Part shown: positions 53,189 through 64,000 of the stretch, piece after piece | Layout: each line of letters begins with the position of its first letter | Numbering within the stretch: the stretch's first letter is position 1 | Origin: Lonicera japonica | Lineage: Eukaryota > Streptophyta > Magnoliopsida > Dipsacales > Caprifoliaceae | Assembly (NCBI GenBank): GCA_021464415.1 | Contig: CM038468.1 | Location: forward strand, 1,178,001-1,242,000 | Direction: 5' to 3' | DNA: 64,000 nucleotides | Program-made: the position numbers and the translations under genes | Notes under the pieces: generated by a model | The model's database searches: none | What the model saw: the letters and a program-made list of their open reading frames with translations, nothing else | Told to the model about the DNA's origin: nothing

Positions 53189-55516
53189 CTATTGTACCCA
53201 CCTAGCCAAACCTTCTTCCTCAGCTAAATCAAATTCTGACGTAACCTTTGCCCAATCGAAGCTGACCACATTGATGTGTGCTCGAGTGATCTTCCTTGAG
53301 ATTGACCACTTCCTATTTAATGCATCTTGGCCAAATTTTATTTTCCTCTCCTGATAACCCAAGCCTTGCCTGTGTATTTGGGTTTTAACAACAATGGGCT
53401 CTGCAATGCCTTGATTATTCTTGCTTAGTCCTTGACCGGGCAATATTTTTATTTCTCGCATCCACTTATTAACATGGGAATTGTATACTGGCTCTTTCAA
53501 AATTTGTTGAGTTTCTTTCATCATATCTCGAAACATAGTTTCTACGTCTTCTTCCTCTTTCTTCACTCGAATTCGGTTTACACGATTTTCGACACGATAA
53601 GCTGTCATGACTTCTCCTCCCTTCTTTACTGACTTAATCAGGAAAACTGGATCATTTTCTTCGTTCTCGACTAATAAGGCATTAATTCTCCCTCCATGGT
53701 TAGGGAGTGGGTTCTTTGCAACATTCGGAGCTTCAGGGTCAGGGATTTTTCCTGCATCGATCAAATCTTGGATAGCATGCCTTAAAGCTACGCATCGATC
53801 AGTGTGGTGTCCTGGGCCTTGGTGGTATTCTCAACGTTCATTTGTGTTCCAACTAGGAGGCAGTGGATCGGGAGGAGCCCGGGGGGCCAATGGTCGCATG
53901 ATCCCACTTTCTTGCAATGCAGCTAGAGTTTTACTTAAGAAGGCCGGAAGACGTGAGAAATATCAATCTTTGTTTTTTTTTTATTTTGGTTCATGAATCC
54001 TTGGCCTTGGGTCGACCCTTGCTCTCTTGGGTACTAAAAATTAGTTTGTTGATAAGGACTCGAGTTCTAATGAGACCACACTTGATTAATAACAGAAGCA
54101 GATTTCTTGTATTGGGACGAGGCTTTCTTAACCTCAGCGGCTTTTGCAAGTTCTTCTTCGGTTTCATTAACCACGTGCATCAAAGCTTTATATTTTTCAA
54201 AATACTGTCGCCCCATACGATTTCTGATCTCAGGTTTAAAATTCTTGACAATTAAGCCTAATTGTTCCTCCTCAGGGACCCGATCAATCATCTATGAAGC
54301 CAATTCCCTCCAGCGTGTGATAAAGTCATTGACACTTTCATTATCTCGCTGCTTAGCCATTTCGAGGTGCTTACGAGTAATTTTCAACTCCTCATTTGAT
54401 TTGTAGTGTTCCATAAACTCCTTCACAATACTCTTTCAGTCTGCCACCCTGTGTTTTTCCAACCCTAAAAACCAACTGTGTGCGGGGGCCCTGTTAAAGT
54501 CTGATGGAAACCTTGGGCTAAGTGAGTCTCATTCAACCCATACAACTGCATAATGCGAATATAGGCCTTAAGATGTAGATGGGGCAGGCTATTTCCCGAG
54601 AATTTTTCCACATTGGGGAGCTTAAAACCCACCGACAACCTGGCTTCAGGGAAAAGAGACATGTTTTGAAGATCGGCTATGTCATCAACCTTATCCGTCA
54701 CCTTCTGGTTTAGAGCCTTCATTTGTTCCTTCAGTAGGGTGATGGCTTCATTCTCCTTAGTCTGTTCAACTACCGACTCAGCGTACTACCCTATATACGG
54801 ATCTGGTTCGTACCATTCGAAGAGTGGGTTATGGTGTTGTCGGGGTTAATTTTGTTCAGAATGGAGCCACATATTGACAGCATCTGGCATTGGCGGGCCT
54901 TGGCGTAGTGGGGGAACCGGTAGGACATTTTGCTGAGGTGGGGGAATAGGTTGGCCTTGTCCTTGGCCTTGGTTGTGAGCGGGATTAAGATTTGGTTGAT
55001 TCAGTTCGACAGGTGCCCGGGCAGCAAGTAAGGTATCCAGACGGGCCTGGGTGGTCCTATGCAGATTGGTCATGGTATTCATAAACTGAGCCAAACCCTG
55101 TATCATTTGGTAAAGCTGTTCTGGAGTAAGGGCCTCGGGGTTGACTGGTAAAACGGGACCGAGCGGCAGATCCGCTGCATGGTGTTGACCCTCACATCAT
55201 TAACTCTTTCTTCGTTAACTTCTACCTGGTCATTGTGATAATCGAAAGCATGTCGTGGAGGCATAATGAGAGGTGAGTCTGGTTGAGTAAGTCTGCCTGT
55301 ATGATCCCTACTAGCCCAACTGGCCAGTGTATTTTGGTAACAAAAAACCTTGAGAGTGGTGGAGAAAAGACTGAGATAAGGACAGCGAGCCAGAACTAGA
55401 TAACTGATACTTTTCGCCAATTGATTGCGTAATTCTCGAAAAAGAGTGTGACTCGATGATATGCAAATCGAAAATGACTTTTTGGTGTTTAGGCGAAAAC
55501 AGACCGACAGTAGCAA
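53189..55516 (-). pseudogene. gypsy gag region (broken)
   Basis: Open pieces in series on the minus strand: 55103-55516, 54846-55106 (Gln/Pro-rich, PPPQQNVLPVPPLRQGPPMP), 54465-54722 (FKLPNVEKFSGNSLPHLHLK, LYGLNETHLAQGFHQTLTGP) and 54067-54291 (DRVPEEEQLGLIVKNFKPEI). The last, 53189-53764, has an LPGQGLSKNNQG segment resembling a G-patch. PKF-G-xDP-like and helical gag motifs identify it. Stops and frameshifts separate the pieces. Confidence 0.75.
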
Positions 55517-56430
55517 CTTGAGAGCCCCGTGGATAGGTTTAGGGTGGGAATATAAATTCCCGGGGTGCCCTTATAACCTTCCGATTTTGAAAATTAATTT
55601 TTGAAAAATTAATTTTGGAGAATGACTAGATTTTTTGAAAGAATATTTTGGAAAATATTTTTTTTTTGAAAATCAGGAAGTTCTCTCCTCTTAGAGTTGA
55701 TTTTCATGGAAATAGTGACAAGGAAATTCTCACTAACGGGTTTTAGTGAGGGATTTTTACGGACGGGGTTGGGCAGCCTCCGGCCGTACTTGCCAAACCA
55801 AGAGTTGGCATGTATGACAAGGCCTTTTGTTCACTAATCTCACGACCGACGGTCAAGAAAATATGCAGAAATTCGTGTGTATTAGGCTGACGCATCCTAT
55901 ATGCAAGCGTGGTTGAAAGGGGTAAGGTTTAAGGCTCCCTCCAATTTCGCTAGGTCTTGTTATATACCCCAAGGGCGAGTACGTGCAAGGACCTTTTGAT
56001 ATACATTCTAGGTACGTGAGTGTTCTCGTCACTCGATATACCTCAGTTTGATACTTGGCCAAGGAAAGTGGTCCCATATGCTTTTGGCTAGTGTAGACCC
56101 GCAAGTCCACGGCCTAGTCATGACTTTGGTCCCGAGGTTGATAGGGTAAATTCACACTCGCGATAATGCATGATGATAGTGGGTGCGTGCAAAATAACAA
56201 TTATGGAGGTTCATTATGATACGCGCTTTAGGGTTTGTTCGAGTACTTTCAATTTTTATTTATGAAAAAATTTTCCTCAAACAATTATTACAAACAAAAA
56301 GGGAATCAAGGTATCCACCTAAATCACATCTATGTTATCCTAAGACTAAGGCAAAAAAAAAAAAAACGTGCAAACATAAACAATTATCCATGCATATTCT
56401 ACTCTTGTTTAGAGTTTAATCCTTTTAAAA

Positions 56431-56450
56431 ATCCCCAGCAGAGTCGCCAC
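56431..56450 (-). other. Primer-binding site of the gypsy element
   Basis: The minus strand immediately after the 5' LTR reads GTGGCGACTCTGCTGGGGAT. TGGCGACTC...GGGGA is the form known from Tat/Ogre-like elements primed by tRNA-Arg. Confidence 0.65.
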
Positions 56451-58500
56451 TGTGAGAACCCGCATTCTCGACGGCCGGGGGTCCTCGTGGGGGGCGATTC
56501 CGTCGTTGCTTAGAAAATTAGGTTTTGAAAAGAATAAGAGTCGTCAGTTTGTTTTACTAAACAAACAAAAAGATTTGTGTAAAACAAACGTATTTATGGA
56601 CTAAATATCCTCTTATACACAATGTATGCGAAACCAGTCGATTCGAAGGTTCGGGGATTAAGTTATGAATCGGGAAGGTGTTAGGCACCCAATTCGCCCT
56701 TTCGGTCTCTTGAGTAAGATATGCGTGTGTTATAATTCAGTTCTTGCATGCTATTGCTATTACTTTACAACTTTTCGTGCTTGCCTTAGAAATTGAGATT
56801 TTAGGGTTAGGATGAAAATGATGTGTTTCCTAGTTCGCCCATGATTTTAAAAATAAATGTGTGTGTGATTTGAAAAAAAAAGAGAATTTGAGAATAATAA
56901 ATGCAACGAAACAAGTGATTTTGTAAAGTATTGGACTTTTCGAAAACTGATTCAATATGGAATCTTATACTCGATATGATATGAGGCGAGTTGACCGATC
57001 GTATACCATAGTCTATTGATTAAACCGGTATAGATGGCACTAGTGCTCTCATAATCGAGTATTTATCACATACACACCGCAATCTATGAGTTAGATTAGA
57101 TATATAGCGATTATCGATTCCTTCGTATAACAATACCGCTAATCCGAGCTTTTGAAAAAATAAAAAAGTAATAATACTATTTTAAAATTGGATTAGGGTC
57201 TATTATACGCCTTTTGTTTTGAAAAACAATTTGAAAAAAGGTTTTGAAAAGCTATTAAGTAATAGAAATTATGCAGACAAGAATATAAATTATAAAACTG
57301 CCGAATAAATAAAAGAAGAGAGAGAAAATTATACCTGAGCCTCCTTGGATGGAGAGAATAAGGATCTCTTAGTGTGTACCACGAAATCCCTTTGATTGTT
57401 GATGAAAATAATGAATGGAGGGGGGGTCTATTTATAGTTGTCAAAATACTTAGAGAGCAAGAAAAGATATTGCAATTAGGACTCTTGGAACTTATCGTGA
57501 AGCCTTCCCACCGTTGGATCATCCTGAATTTTGGATATGTGTTGAAAATAGAAGTCTTCTAGATCGTGTAAAAATTTCAAGTCGATCAGATTTCGGGAAG
57601 GTTTCATTTTGTTCTGATTGGTACGAAGAGTTTGTTTCCGCGTAGGAAAGGTACTTGTTGTAGACAAGTTCCCTTGTTTGCACGACAAGTCAAGTTCTCA
57701 CCGTTGGATCATGCTGAATTTTGGATATATATTGTCAATATAAGTCTTTTAAACCCTGTAAACATTTGAAGACGATCGGAGTTTGGGAAGGACTCGGTCT
57801 CCTTGGCTTGGTACAAAGAGTTTGTTCCCGCATAGGAAACGTACATGTGTACAACAACCTCGACAACTGAACTTCTAGCTGTTGGATTATGACAATTTTT
57901 TGATATGTTTTCCCTCCAAATGTTTTATAGCTTGTGTCCAAATTTGAGGTTAATCAGAATTCGGAAAGGCCTATATTTATTTTAATTTGCTACGAAGGAC
58001 ATTTTGACTAGAATTGCACGATAGACAAATTGATTCTTGAGGATCCCATGTCCGACAAAGCTGAATTTTGAATATGTTCTTCCCCACAATAATTCCTATC
58101 TACTTACCAAATTTCAAATCATTTTAACTTCGAGAAGACCTCCATTTGATCACCCGAATCAATCCCATGATTTTCTGAATTTTCGGAGATCCGACCGTCG
58201 GATTTAGCTGATTTTCGAGCATGTTACTCCTTTTGATAATGTCTAACAACTGTCAAAGTTTGAGGATGATTCAAAATTTATAACTCTCCTTTCACAAGTT
58301 TTCAGGAGTTTTGACTGTTTTCGGTTCCGGCAATTTTTGATAATTCTGTAACTCCTCATCCGAGGTCATTTCGGCTTCCTTCTTTGACCTGTATCACATG
58401 TATATGGTATGTATACATCTAAGAATGCTTATCCATGCATGTATGCTTGTTTCTTTGGAGTTCAGGATTCTTGTGGAGGTCGCAAAATGAGGTGTTCACA
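56451..58500 (-). repeat. 5' LTR of the gypsy element
   Basis: 2,050 bp; on the minus strand it runs TGTGAACACC to GGTTCTCACA. A TATA-like TATAAATAGA (minus, 57427-57436) could be its promoter. It is near-identical to 44059-46111. Confidence 0.92.
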
Positions 58501-59230
58501 ATGGAGTTCCGGATTACAAGTCAAGATATTATATAATACAACTTGCGTTTGTATTAAAAATATATGCAATTTTCATTGTTGTTCACAATTTTTTTTAACT
58601 AATGCGATTCTCCTTTTTATAAATAAGCTTCGTAAAAAACTCTTTCATGAAAAAAGTTATATATTACATACAATATTTACGAATTAGGTATTAAGTATGG
58701 TTTCAGATTCTAATATTATATTTTTTTCTAAAATTAAAGTTTTTTATAAGTACCTTCATTTAATAAAAAATAAATAAATATACCATATTATACAAGAAAT
58801 AATTTTTATTAGTTGAGTTAATGTGATTTTGGGTGGTTGAAATTTTTCATTAACAAATTTGATTATTTAAAAGGCGTAAAGGAAAAGATCAAAATAAAAA
58901 AAAAAATTATATTCATTTTGTTATCAATAACCATGGGATAAAATAATAGCACCTATAAGGGTGGTATATATTTATCCAGTTCTAAAGAAATAAAATTATA
59001 ATTAATCATGAGTGCATTACAATCCCGTGTTACACCAAATATGGGATAGGATTAAAATATCTTATCCACCCTTGCGCAAAAACACATAAGAGGATTTATT
59101 TATCATATCATTTTCGACAACAAACACCGAATATGATTATTTAATCCAATTCTGCTTCTAATCCCACACGACAAATACACCCTAATAGTAATAGGCACCA
59201 ACTTTCCCTGATTTTGAATCGTAAGGTTTA

Positions 59231-59771
59231 GAGCATCTCTAATGCTAATATGGATTGGATCTATCAAAAATATTGACATGTAAGTATATCTAAAGACATG
59301 GTTCCTATATGGCACTAAAAATATTGTTCATGGTAAAGTTCTAAAAAATTCATCTCCAATGGTATTGTCCAGAAAATTGCTAATGATATTATTCGTCAAA
59401 TATTTTAATAAAAAAATATAAAGAATATAGATTTTATTTGATAAATCTTGGGGAATATTTTTTAACAACATAAAATTTATTGAATATAGAATTATAAATT
59501 AAAAGTTAAAATAATTTAAAATTTTAAAAATAAATTATTAAGAAAAAAATGATGATGTGGAATATAGACATCGTCTAAAAGACCCTCTAGATGTAGAGGG
59601 TCACCTCATAATGTCTTTCCCTCTTTTTGACATATCACCTTCATGGTCATTATACATAGTTGCATTAAAGATGGATTTTTTAACTCATTGTCTATATATC
59701 CTACGTGGCATTCCATATATCCTATGTGGCACTCAATTTTTTTCTAATTCATAGTTGCATTGGAGATGCTC
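59231..59771. mobile_element. MITE with GAGCATCTC ends
   Basis: The left end GAGCATCTCTAATGC and the complement of the right end GAGCATCTCCAATGC are matched inverted repeats, a widespread plant MITE terminus. Only weak flanking TTTA similarity is seen, so the superfamily is not assigned. A short open stretch inside is not called. Confidence 0.65.
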
Positions 59772-62508
59772 TTTTACTCCGTGCGCTATATCAAGTATGA
59801 GATCGGATATGTTTCATTTTCTTTTAATTACTCTTTTATCTAATTTTATACGTTATTAATTTTATATTTTAAATATTTTGCAATAAACTTTAGAATATAT
59901 AAATTTGTTAAAATTAAAATTGAATAAAATCGAACCAGACTAAAATCGAATAATTTAAAAAAAGTTTAAATTCCATAAGTGCAGAAATCAAAACCTAACT
60001 GATCTAAATCCGAATTATTAAGTTTGAGTAAGGTTTGGGACCTTTGGATACTCCAATCCCTGCCCCAACAACCTGAATACAATCCCGTCTCTTTCTCATT
60101 TCTCTTTCCCCCAAAACCTAGCCCCCCCTCCCCAGCCACCATCGAAACAAAACCCTAGCCCCAACTCTCAGCCATCAATATCGACGACTTCTCTGCCCCA
60201 ACTTCCCGTTGACAACTTCTTTCCGACATCCCATAATACGCTGCTCTCTCTCTGTATCTCTATCTCTATCTCCGTCGCTCTATCTATCTCATTCTCCGTC
60301 TATCTATCTCTAACTCCATCTCTATCTACATATACACATGTATGTGTTTTATCATAGCTGATTGTTCTGTCTATTTCTACATAAACATGTTTTACAACAG
60401 CTATCTTTCTCTCTTTCTACATAGTATTTCTATGTAAAAGTTGAATAGATCTGAAAATGTTTTGTTTGATAATATCTGCATATACTTGCTCTTAGTTCGA
60501 GAAGGGGTCTTTCTTTCTCACCCCGCCATTCCTGACTTAAGGGAGGGGCTTGTTGTGTAACAATGACATAGATTTTTGAATCTACAAATTATCTTTTTGA
60601 GGATGGTTTTTCTTTTTCTTTTTTTTTAGAATGAATTCATTGAGAATTGGGATTGGAAAACTCTACTTCTTATGTAGAATTCGATATTTTGGAATTCTTT
60701 GTTTTAAAATTCTATCAGAATTCCTAAACCATGATTTTTTGTCCATCCATACAATAGAATTCCCAAACTATGCCCCGATTTCAATTCTATGGCATAGAAT
60801 TGGGGTTGCCAAACACACTTTTTGTTTTCTCTGTAGTTGACAAAGTCTGAAGGCATCTCCACGAGAGGAAAAAAAATGAAATCAGTTTAAAGAGAGCATT
60901 TTTGCCCTTTTGAGTTTGCTTTTAAAGGTTTACTTGAAAATTAGTATAAGACTACATCAATATACATTTCACTTGGTGATTTTTTTGGTTACTATCGTCC
61001 TCTAATTATTTGGTTAGTGATCTGCCTACTAAACAACCCATATCAATAGATACAAATATACTCCGTGTTTTATTAATAATAAAAAAAAATCTCATTTTGT
61101 TCTTATTTACATGCATTAATTAAGGTTTTACTTGCTCATTTTTTTACTTTAATCTTTAGTGAAAGAAGTCTAAGGTGCTCATTTAGTTGTAGATTGTAGA
61201 ACTCTAAAGTTGAATGAGTGATTGTTATTTTTATATTCTCCTTTTGTTTTCTATCATTCTATGGAACAATTTCGTTTATGTATGATTTTTGATACTTTAA
61301 ATATGGAACAATTTAGTGATCATTGTTTGAGTATTTGGGTTATTAATGCAATATAGTTTCATTTGATTGAATTCTTAAATATTATAATGTTTATTGCATA
61401 TATATATATAATTATGTGTCCCCCTTACCACGTGTCGTGTCCTACATTTTGGAAAAATTGCATGTCGTGTGTCGCGTCTATGCTTCATAACTTGTCAGAT
61501 ATAATATGTTACTTCGATCAGTACCAATATTTTTCTGCCAAACCCTTGCAAACACCTGTAAAATATGATAATAGTTTTTTTTCTGGTTCATAAGATATCG
61601 ACATTTAAACATGCAGTACCATTCATATTATGTCAAGCATTATGTGTTTTTTTTCTGTATGACATGTACAAAGTGCTGGGTGTACACAAGCCATTGGATC
61701 TTGAAGAAGTTGTTGTTATAATCATTATTGCTGCTACTGCAATTTCCGTGTGCTGTAGGCTTACTTTAAGCGTTCAATGTACAGGTGACTGCTCCATCTT
61801 TGGCCTCAGTCTACCATGAATATGCACTGAAGAGCCAATTTGAGACAAGTATTTACCTTTAGGTGATTTCAATATTGTCGGAATTTTTTTTTGCCGTGTG
61901 GTGTTTTTTGTCTTGTTAAACATTTGTTGGTTGAATTGTTACATTTCTTTTTCTCAATGGTTGAATTGTTACATTTCTTTTTCTCAATGGAGATGAAGAA
62001 AATCAAGGTGAACGTTGAACATGTTTGGTTGGGAATTATATCCCTCTCTATTTCCATTTTATACTGAACATAGTAGTGCTTAATATATTAATAGATATTG
62101 AAGATTTTCTAGGTCTGGTATTCACTCAAGTGCAGTATAATGAATAGTCCTGGTGCGTTATGTGTATATCTTGCTCATTTTCTAGGTTTGGCGTTTTGTA
62201 TTGCTTTACTAGAAGTAGTAAGACCGGATAGCCCTTTCAGCATATTAGTTCGCTCTCGTTATCACAATGTTTTAGTTCATTTTTAAGTTTAACATTACTC
62301 AGTAGTCTTTTTACCGGCTCGCAACATATAAGCTTTTTAAAATTACCAGTTCTTTTTCTCCAATCCTTCATGCTAATATTTGACGGTTAAACTGGAAATT
62401 CCGAAAAGAGAGCCAAAGAGGGACATGAAAAATCTATAAACTTTTCTATATTTACAGAACTGAAAACCTTCTTTTGAGGAAAGAAAATAAGAACAATAGT
62501 GAGCTTTT
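59772..62508. other. AT-rich DNA with a CT-rich leader-like block; no gene supported
   Basis: 60,060-60,330 is C-rich with CTATCTCTATCTC tracts and AAACCCTAGCCCC motifs, like a plant 5' leader or the leader of a hAT transposon. 60,640-60,820 is a degenerate inverted repeat (AGAATTC / GAATTCT) whose end TTGCCAAACACAC also occurs at about 19,768. 61,565-61,819 is open (VLGVHKPLDLEEVVVIIIIA) but has no recognised family. Confidence 0.4.
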
Positions 62509-63017
62509 TGTCACACCTTTGACTTAGTGATTTCAAACTTTCATCCCCACAGATTTGCATTAAATCAGCCTTCCCACAATGGCTTTAGAATAACGAACAC
62601 ACCAAATGGAACTTAAGCAAGATAGAACATAAGAGTTTATAAAAGAGAGTTTATATTACTTAAGAACACTTTACAATGCTTGTAATACAACTCACTCTCT
62701 ATGCTCCAACATAAATGAACCCTCCACCTATTTATAGGTGAGGCCTTCCCGAATGGACGGTCGAGATCGATCCAATCCAATGGTCTAGATTTACATTCCA
62801 GAATTTTCTATACAAATATCTCTAACTAGAATTCTCTAGAATAATCTACCAAGATTATTTATATTCTAGAAAGTTTTACATCTAAACTTTTCTAGAATAC
62901 TCCCGAAGGTTGGAGGATCTTCTCCATTATTCCATAAAATTCTAGAAAATTTCGTAAGCCTCCATAGTATTCCGGAATTTTTCAGTTTTCTTGGACAAAA
63001 TCGAGCGGGTCGTGACA
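62509..63017 (-). repeat. Solo LTR, gypsy-like
   Basis: The minus strand runs TGTCACGACCCGCTCG to AAAGGTGTGACA, a frequent gypsy LTR form. A TATA-like TATAAATAGG lies at 62727-62736 (minus). No internal region or second LTR is present, and the flanks CTTTT and AGATG do not match, so it is old or rearranged. Confidence 0.6.
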
Positions 63018-64000
63018 AGATGGAAAATAAGTTGAAAGATGTGGTGAGATTAACTCCTACTTTTTGTTTTTTTTCTTAACAAAATTTTCTTTAGGTGATG
63101 GTGAAATTTTTTGATCAAGTCGCTACTCAGTTCCATTTAACTTAGTGCAATGCTATCGATATATATATATATATATTTCATACCACTTTTCACATTTATA
63201 CATTTAAAATGTATATAACTTCTAAGTGAGTACACTTATGTCAAGTCCACACTAATGTAATTTCGAGTTTTATTGTCTAAATGCAGTAGAAATACTAGTT
63301 CCTTAACATATCAAGCCAACATAACTATAAGTCTAATTCCATCTTAACATAACCATTTATTAAATATACAAGATACGCTAACAATTACATAAATATATAC
63401 TACTTATGCACTTGTTAGTTTACAAATGCATTACAATAATTCAAATTAGGCATAGTTTGGATCCCCTGCTCATATGAGGACATTTTCATGTTCTTTTCAT
63501 CCCCAGTTTTTAAGATAAGTATAAGACATGTTTATGAACGTAATCTCAAAATTTGAGCATGATCTAATGGCTAGAAGATTAAGTATTGACAAAACAATTT
63601 AGTAAATTCATGCTATCCAAAAAATAATGTGTGGAAATGATGAAACTTTATAGATTAATCTGTACCAATTAATTAATAACTAGATATTATACCATATATC
63701 TCTGAAAAGTTCCGTGTGTCTACATTCTACGCAATTTACGGTGCATAAATTCGAATTTTCTATAAGGAGTTATAGTAATTCTCCTAAAGTGGTAGCAATA
63801 TGCTTGAACATAAAACTCTAGGTTTTCATCTTGTTTTTTTAACCAAATCTTATACAAAAAACTTACTAAACATCAAAAAGTAACATACAACTAATTTTAA
63901 GCATGATTTATAATTTTCTCATGTATTGAATCTCTTCATAATATAGAAAATTCAATTATAACATTACAACATACATGAACACCAAGAAACAAACCTAAAA
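63018..64000. other. AT-rich end of window: nothing supported
   Basis: 63,020-63,120 resembles the inner part of the MITE at 40,238-40,521 (AAGATGGAAAATAAGTTGA, AAATTTTCTTT). No gene or clear element follows. Confidence 0.4.

Larger units (their letters stand above)
44059..58500 (-). mobile_element. Ty3/gypsy retrotransposon, Tat lineage, 14.4 kb, defective
   Basis: LTRs lie at 44059-46111 and 56451-58500, with 5-bp duplications ATGGA (44054-44058 and 58501-58505). On the minus strand the order is LTR, PBS, gag, protease region with a G-patch-like segment, RT, RNase H, second RNase H-like domain, integrase, a 2.5 kb non-coding region, LTR. RT before integrase makes it gypsy. The PBS GTGGCGACTCTGCTGGGGAT, G-patch-like segment and extra RNase H point to the Tat branch. 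LTRs differ by a few percent by eye. All frames are broken. Confidence 0.92.
43882..59182. mobile_element. Harbinger-like element split by a gypsy retrotransposon
   Basis: The left end GGGTTCGTTTGGTGTG (43882) and the complement of the right end GGGTGTATTTGTCGTG (ending 59182) are flanked by TAA (43879-43881 and 59183-59185). Without the gypsy insertion it is about 0.85 kb. CGGATAAG-type motifs recur in the left arm and CTTATCC in the right. No transposase is present. Confidence 0.65.

Noticed and set aside
61565..61819. 84-residue frame with a hydrophobic stretch
   Set aside because: No recognisable family, no splice context and AT-rich surroundings; could be chance.

Overview
This window is nuclear DNA of a flowering plant, most likely a eudicot with a large, repeat-rich genome. 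It has AT-rich intergenic DNA, short exons with GT/AG introns, Ty1/copia and Tat-type Ty3/gypsy elements, Mutator, hAT and Harbinger-like DNA transposons and plant LINE remnants. No prokaryotic, organellar, rRNA or CRISPR features were seen. The species cannot be told from sequence alone. Splice sites, domains and repeat ends were read by eye; no alignment or database search was run.

Region 1 (1-28,035) is dominated by one host gene on the + strand. Its 5' end lies outside the window. I can join 11 exons in one open frame, giving 787 residues to a stop at 28,033-28,035. The last two exons encode a dsRNA-binding-like domain; the middle has a coiled-coil-like stretch and a tandemly duplicated exon. 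Two introns are inflated by retrotransposons. The 12.6 kb intron (5,989-18,567) holds a five-level nest: an LTR-like repeat, inside it an ORF1-only LINE, inside that a copia element (8,388-15,489), and inside the copia a hAT element (9,275-10,206) and a Mutator-type element (10,806-11,995). The 6.4 kb intron (20,927-27,321), which appears to use a GC donor, holds a second copia element (21,817-27,093, minus strand).

Region 2 (28,036-36,431) is AT-rich intergenic DNA with MITE-like repeats, then a 4.75 kb Mutator-like element (31,671-36,421) bounded by 10-bp target-site duplications. It carries a spliced gene of 297 residues. That gene joins a FAR1/MULE-like N-terminal motif to the C-terminal half of an OTU-like domain, without transposase. 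A possible second, convergent small gene and arrays of hairpin-forming tandem repeats are also present. This is the most unusual object in the window.

Region 3 (36,432-43,881) starts with a CT/AC microsatellite leader and a short coding exon (38,674-38,913) of an unrecognised gene. A decayed PPR-like fragment and a tRNA-like SINE candidate lie between them. Then come a Harbinger-like MITE, a TTA microsatellite and a hAT element (41,836-43,494).

Region 4 (43,882-59,182) is a 14.4 kb Tat-lineage gypsy element on the minus strand (44,059-58,500), with 2.05 kb LTRs, a TSD of ATGGA and a pol with stops and frameshifts. It sits inside a Harbinger-like element whose TAA duplications are still visible. 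Region 5 (59,183-64,000) holds a MITE, CT-rich leader-like sequence, a solo LTR and AT-rich DNA without a supportable gene.
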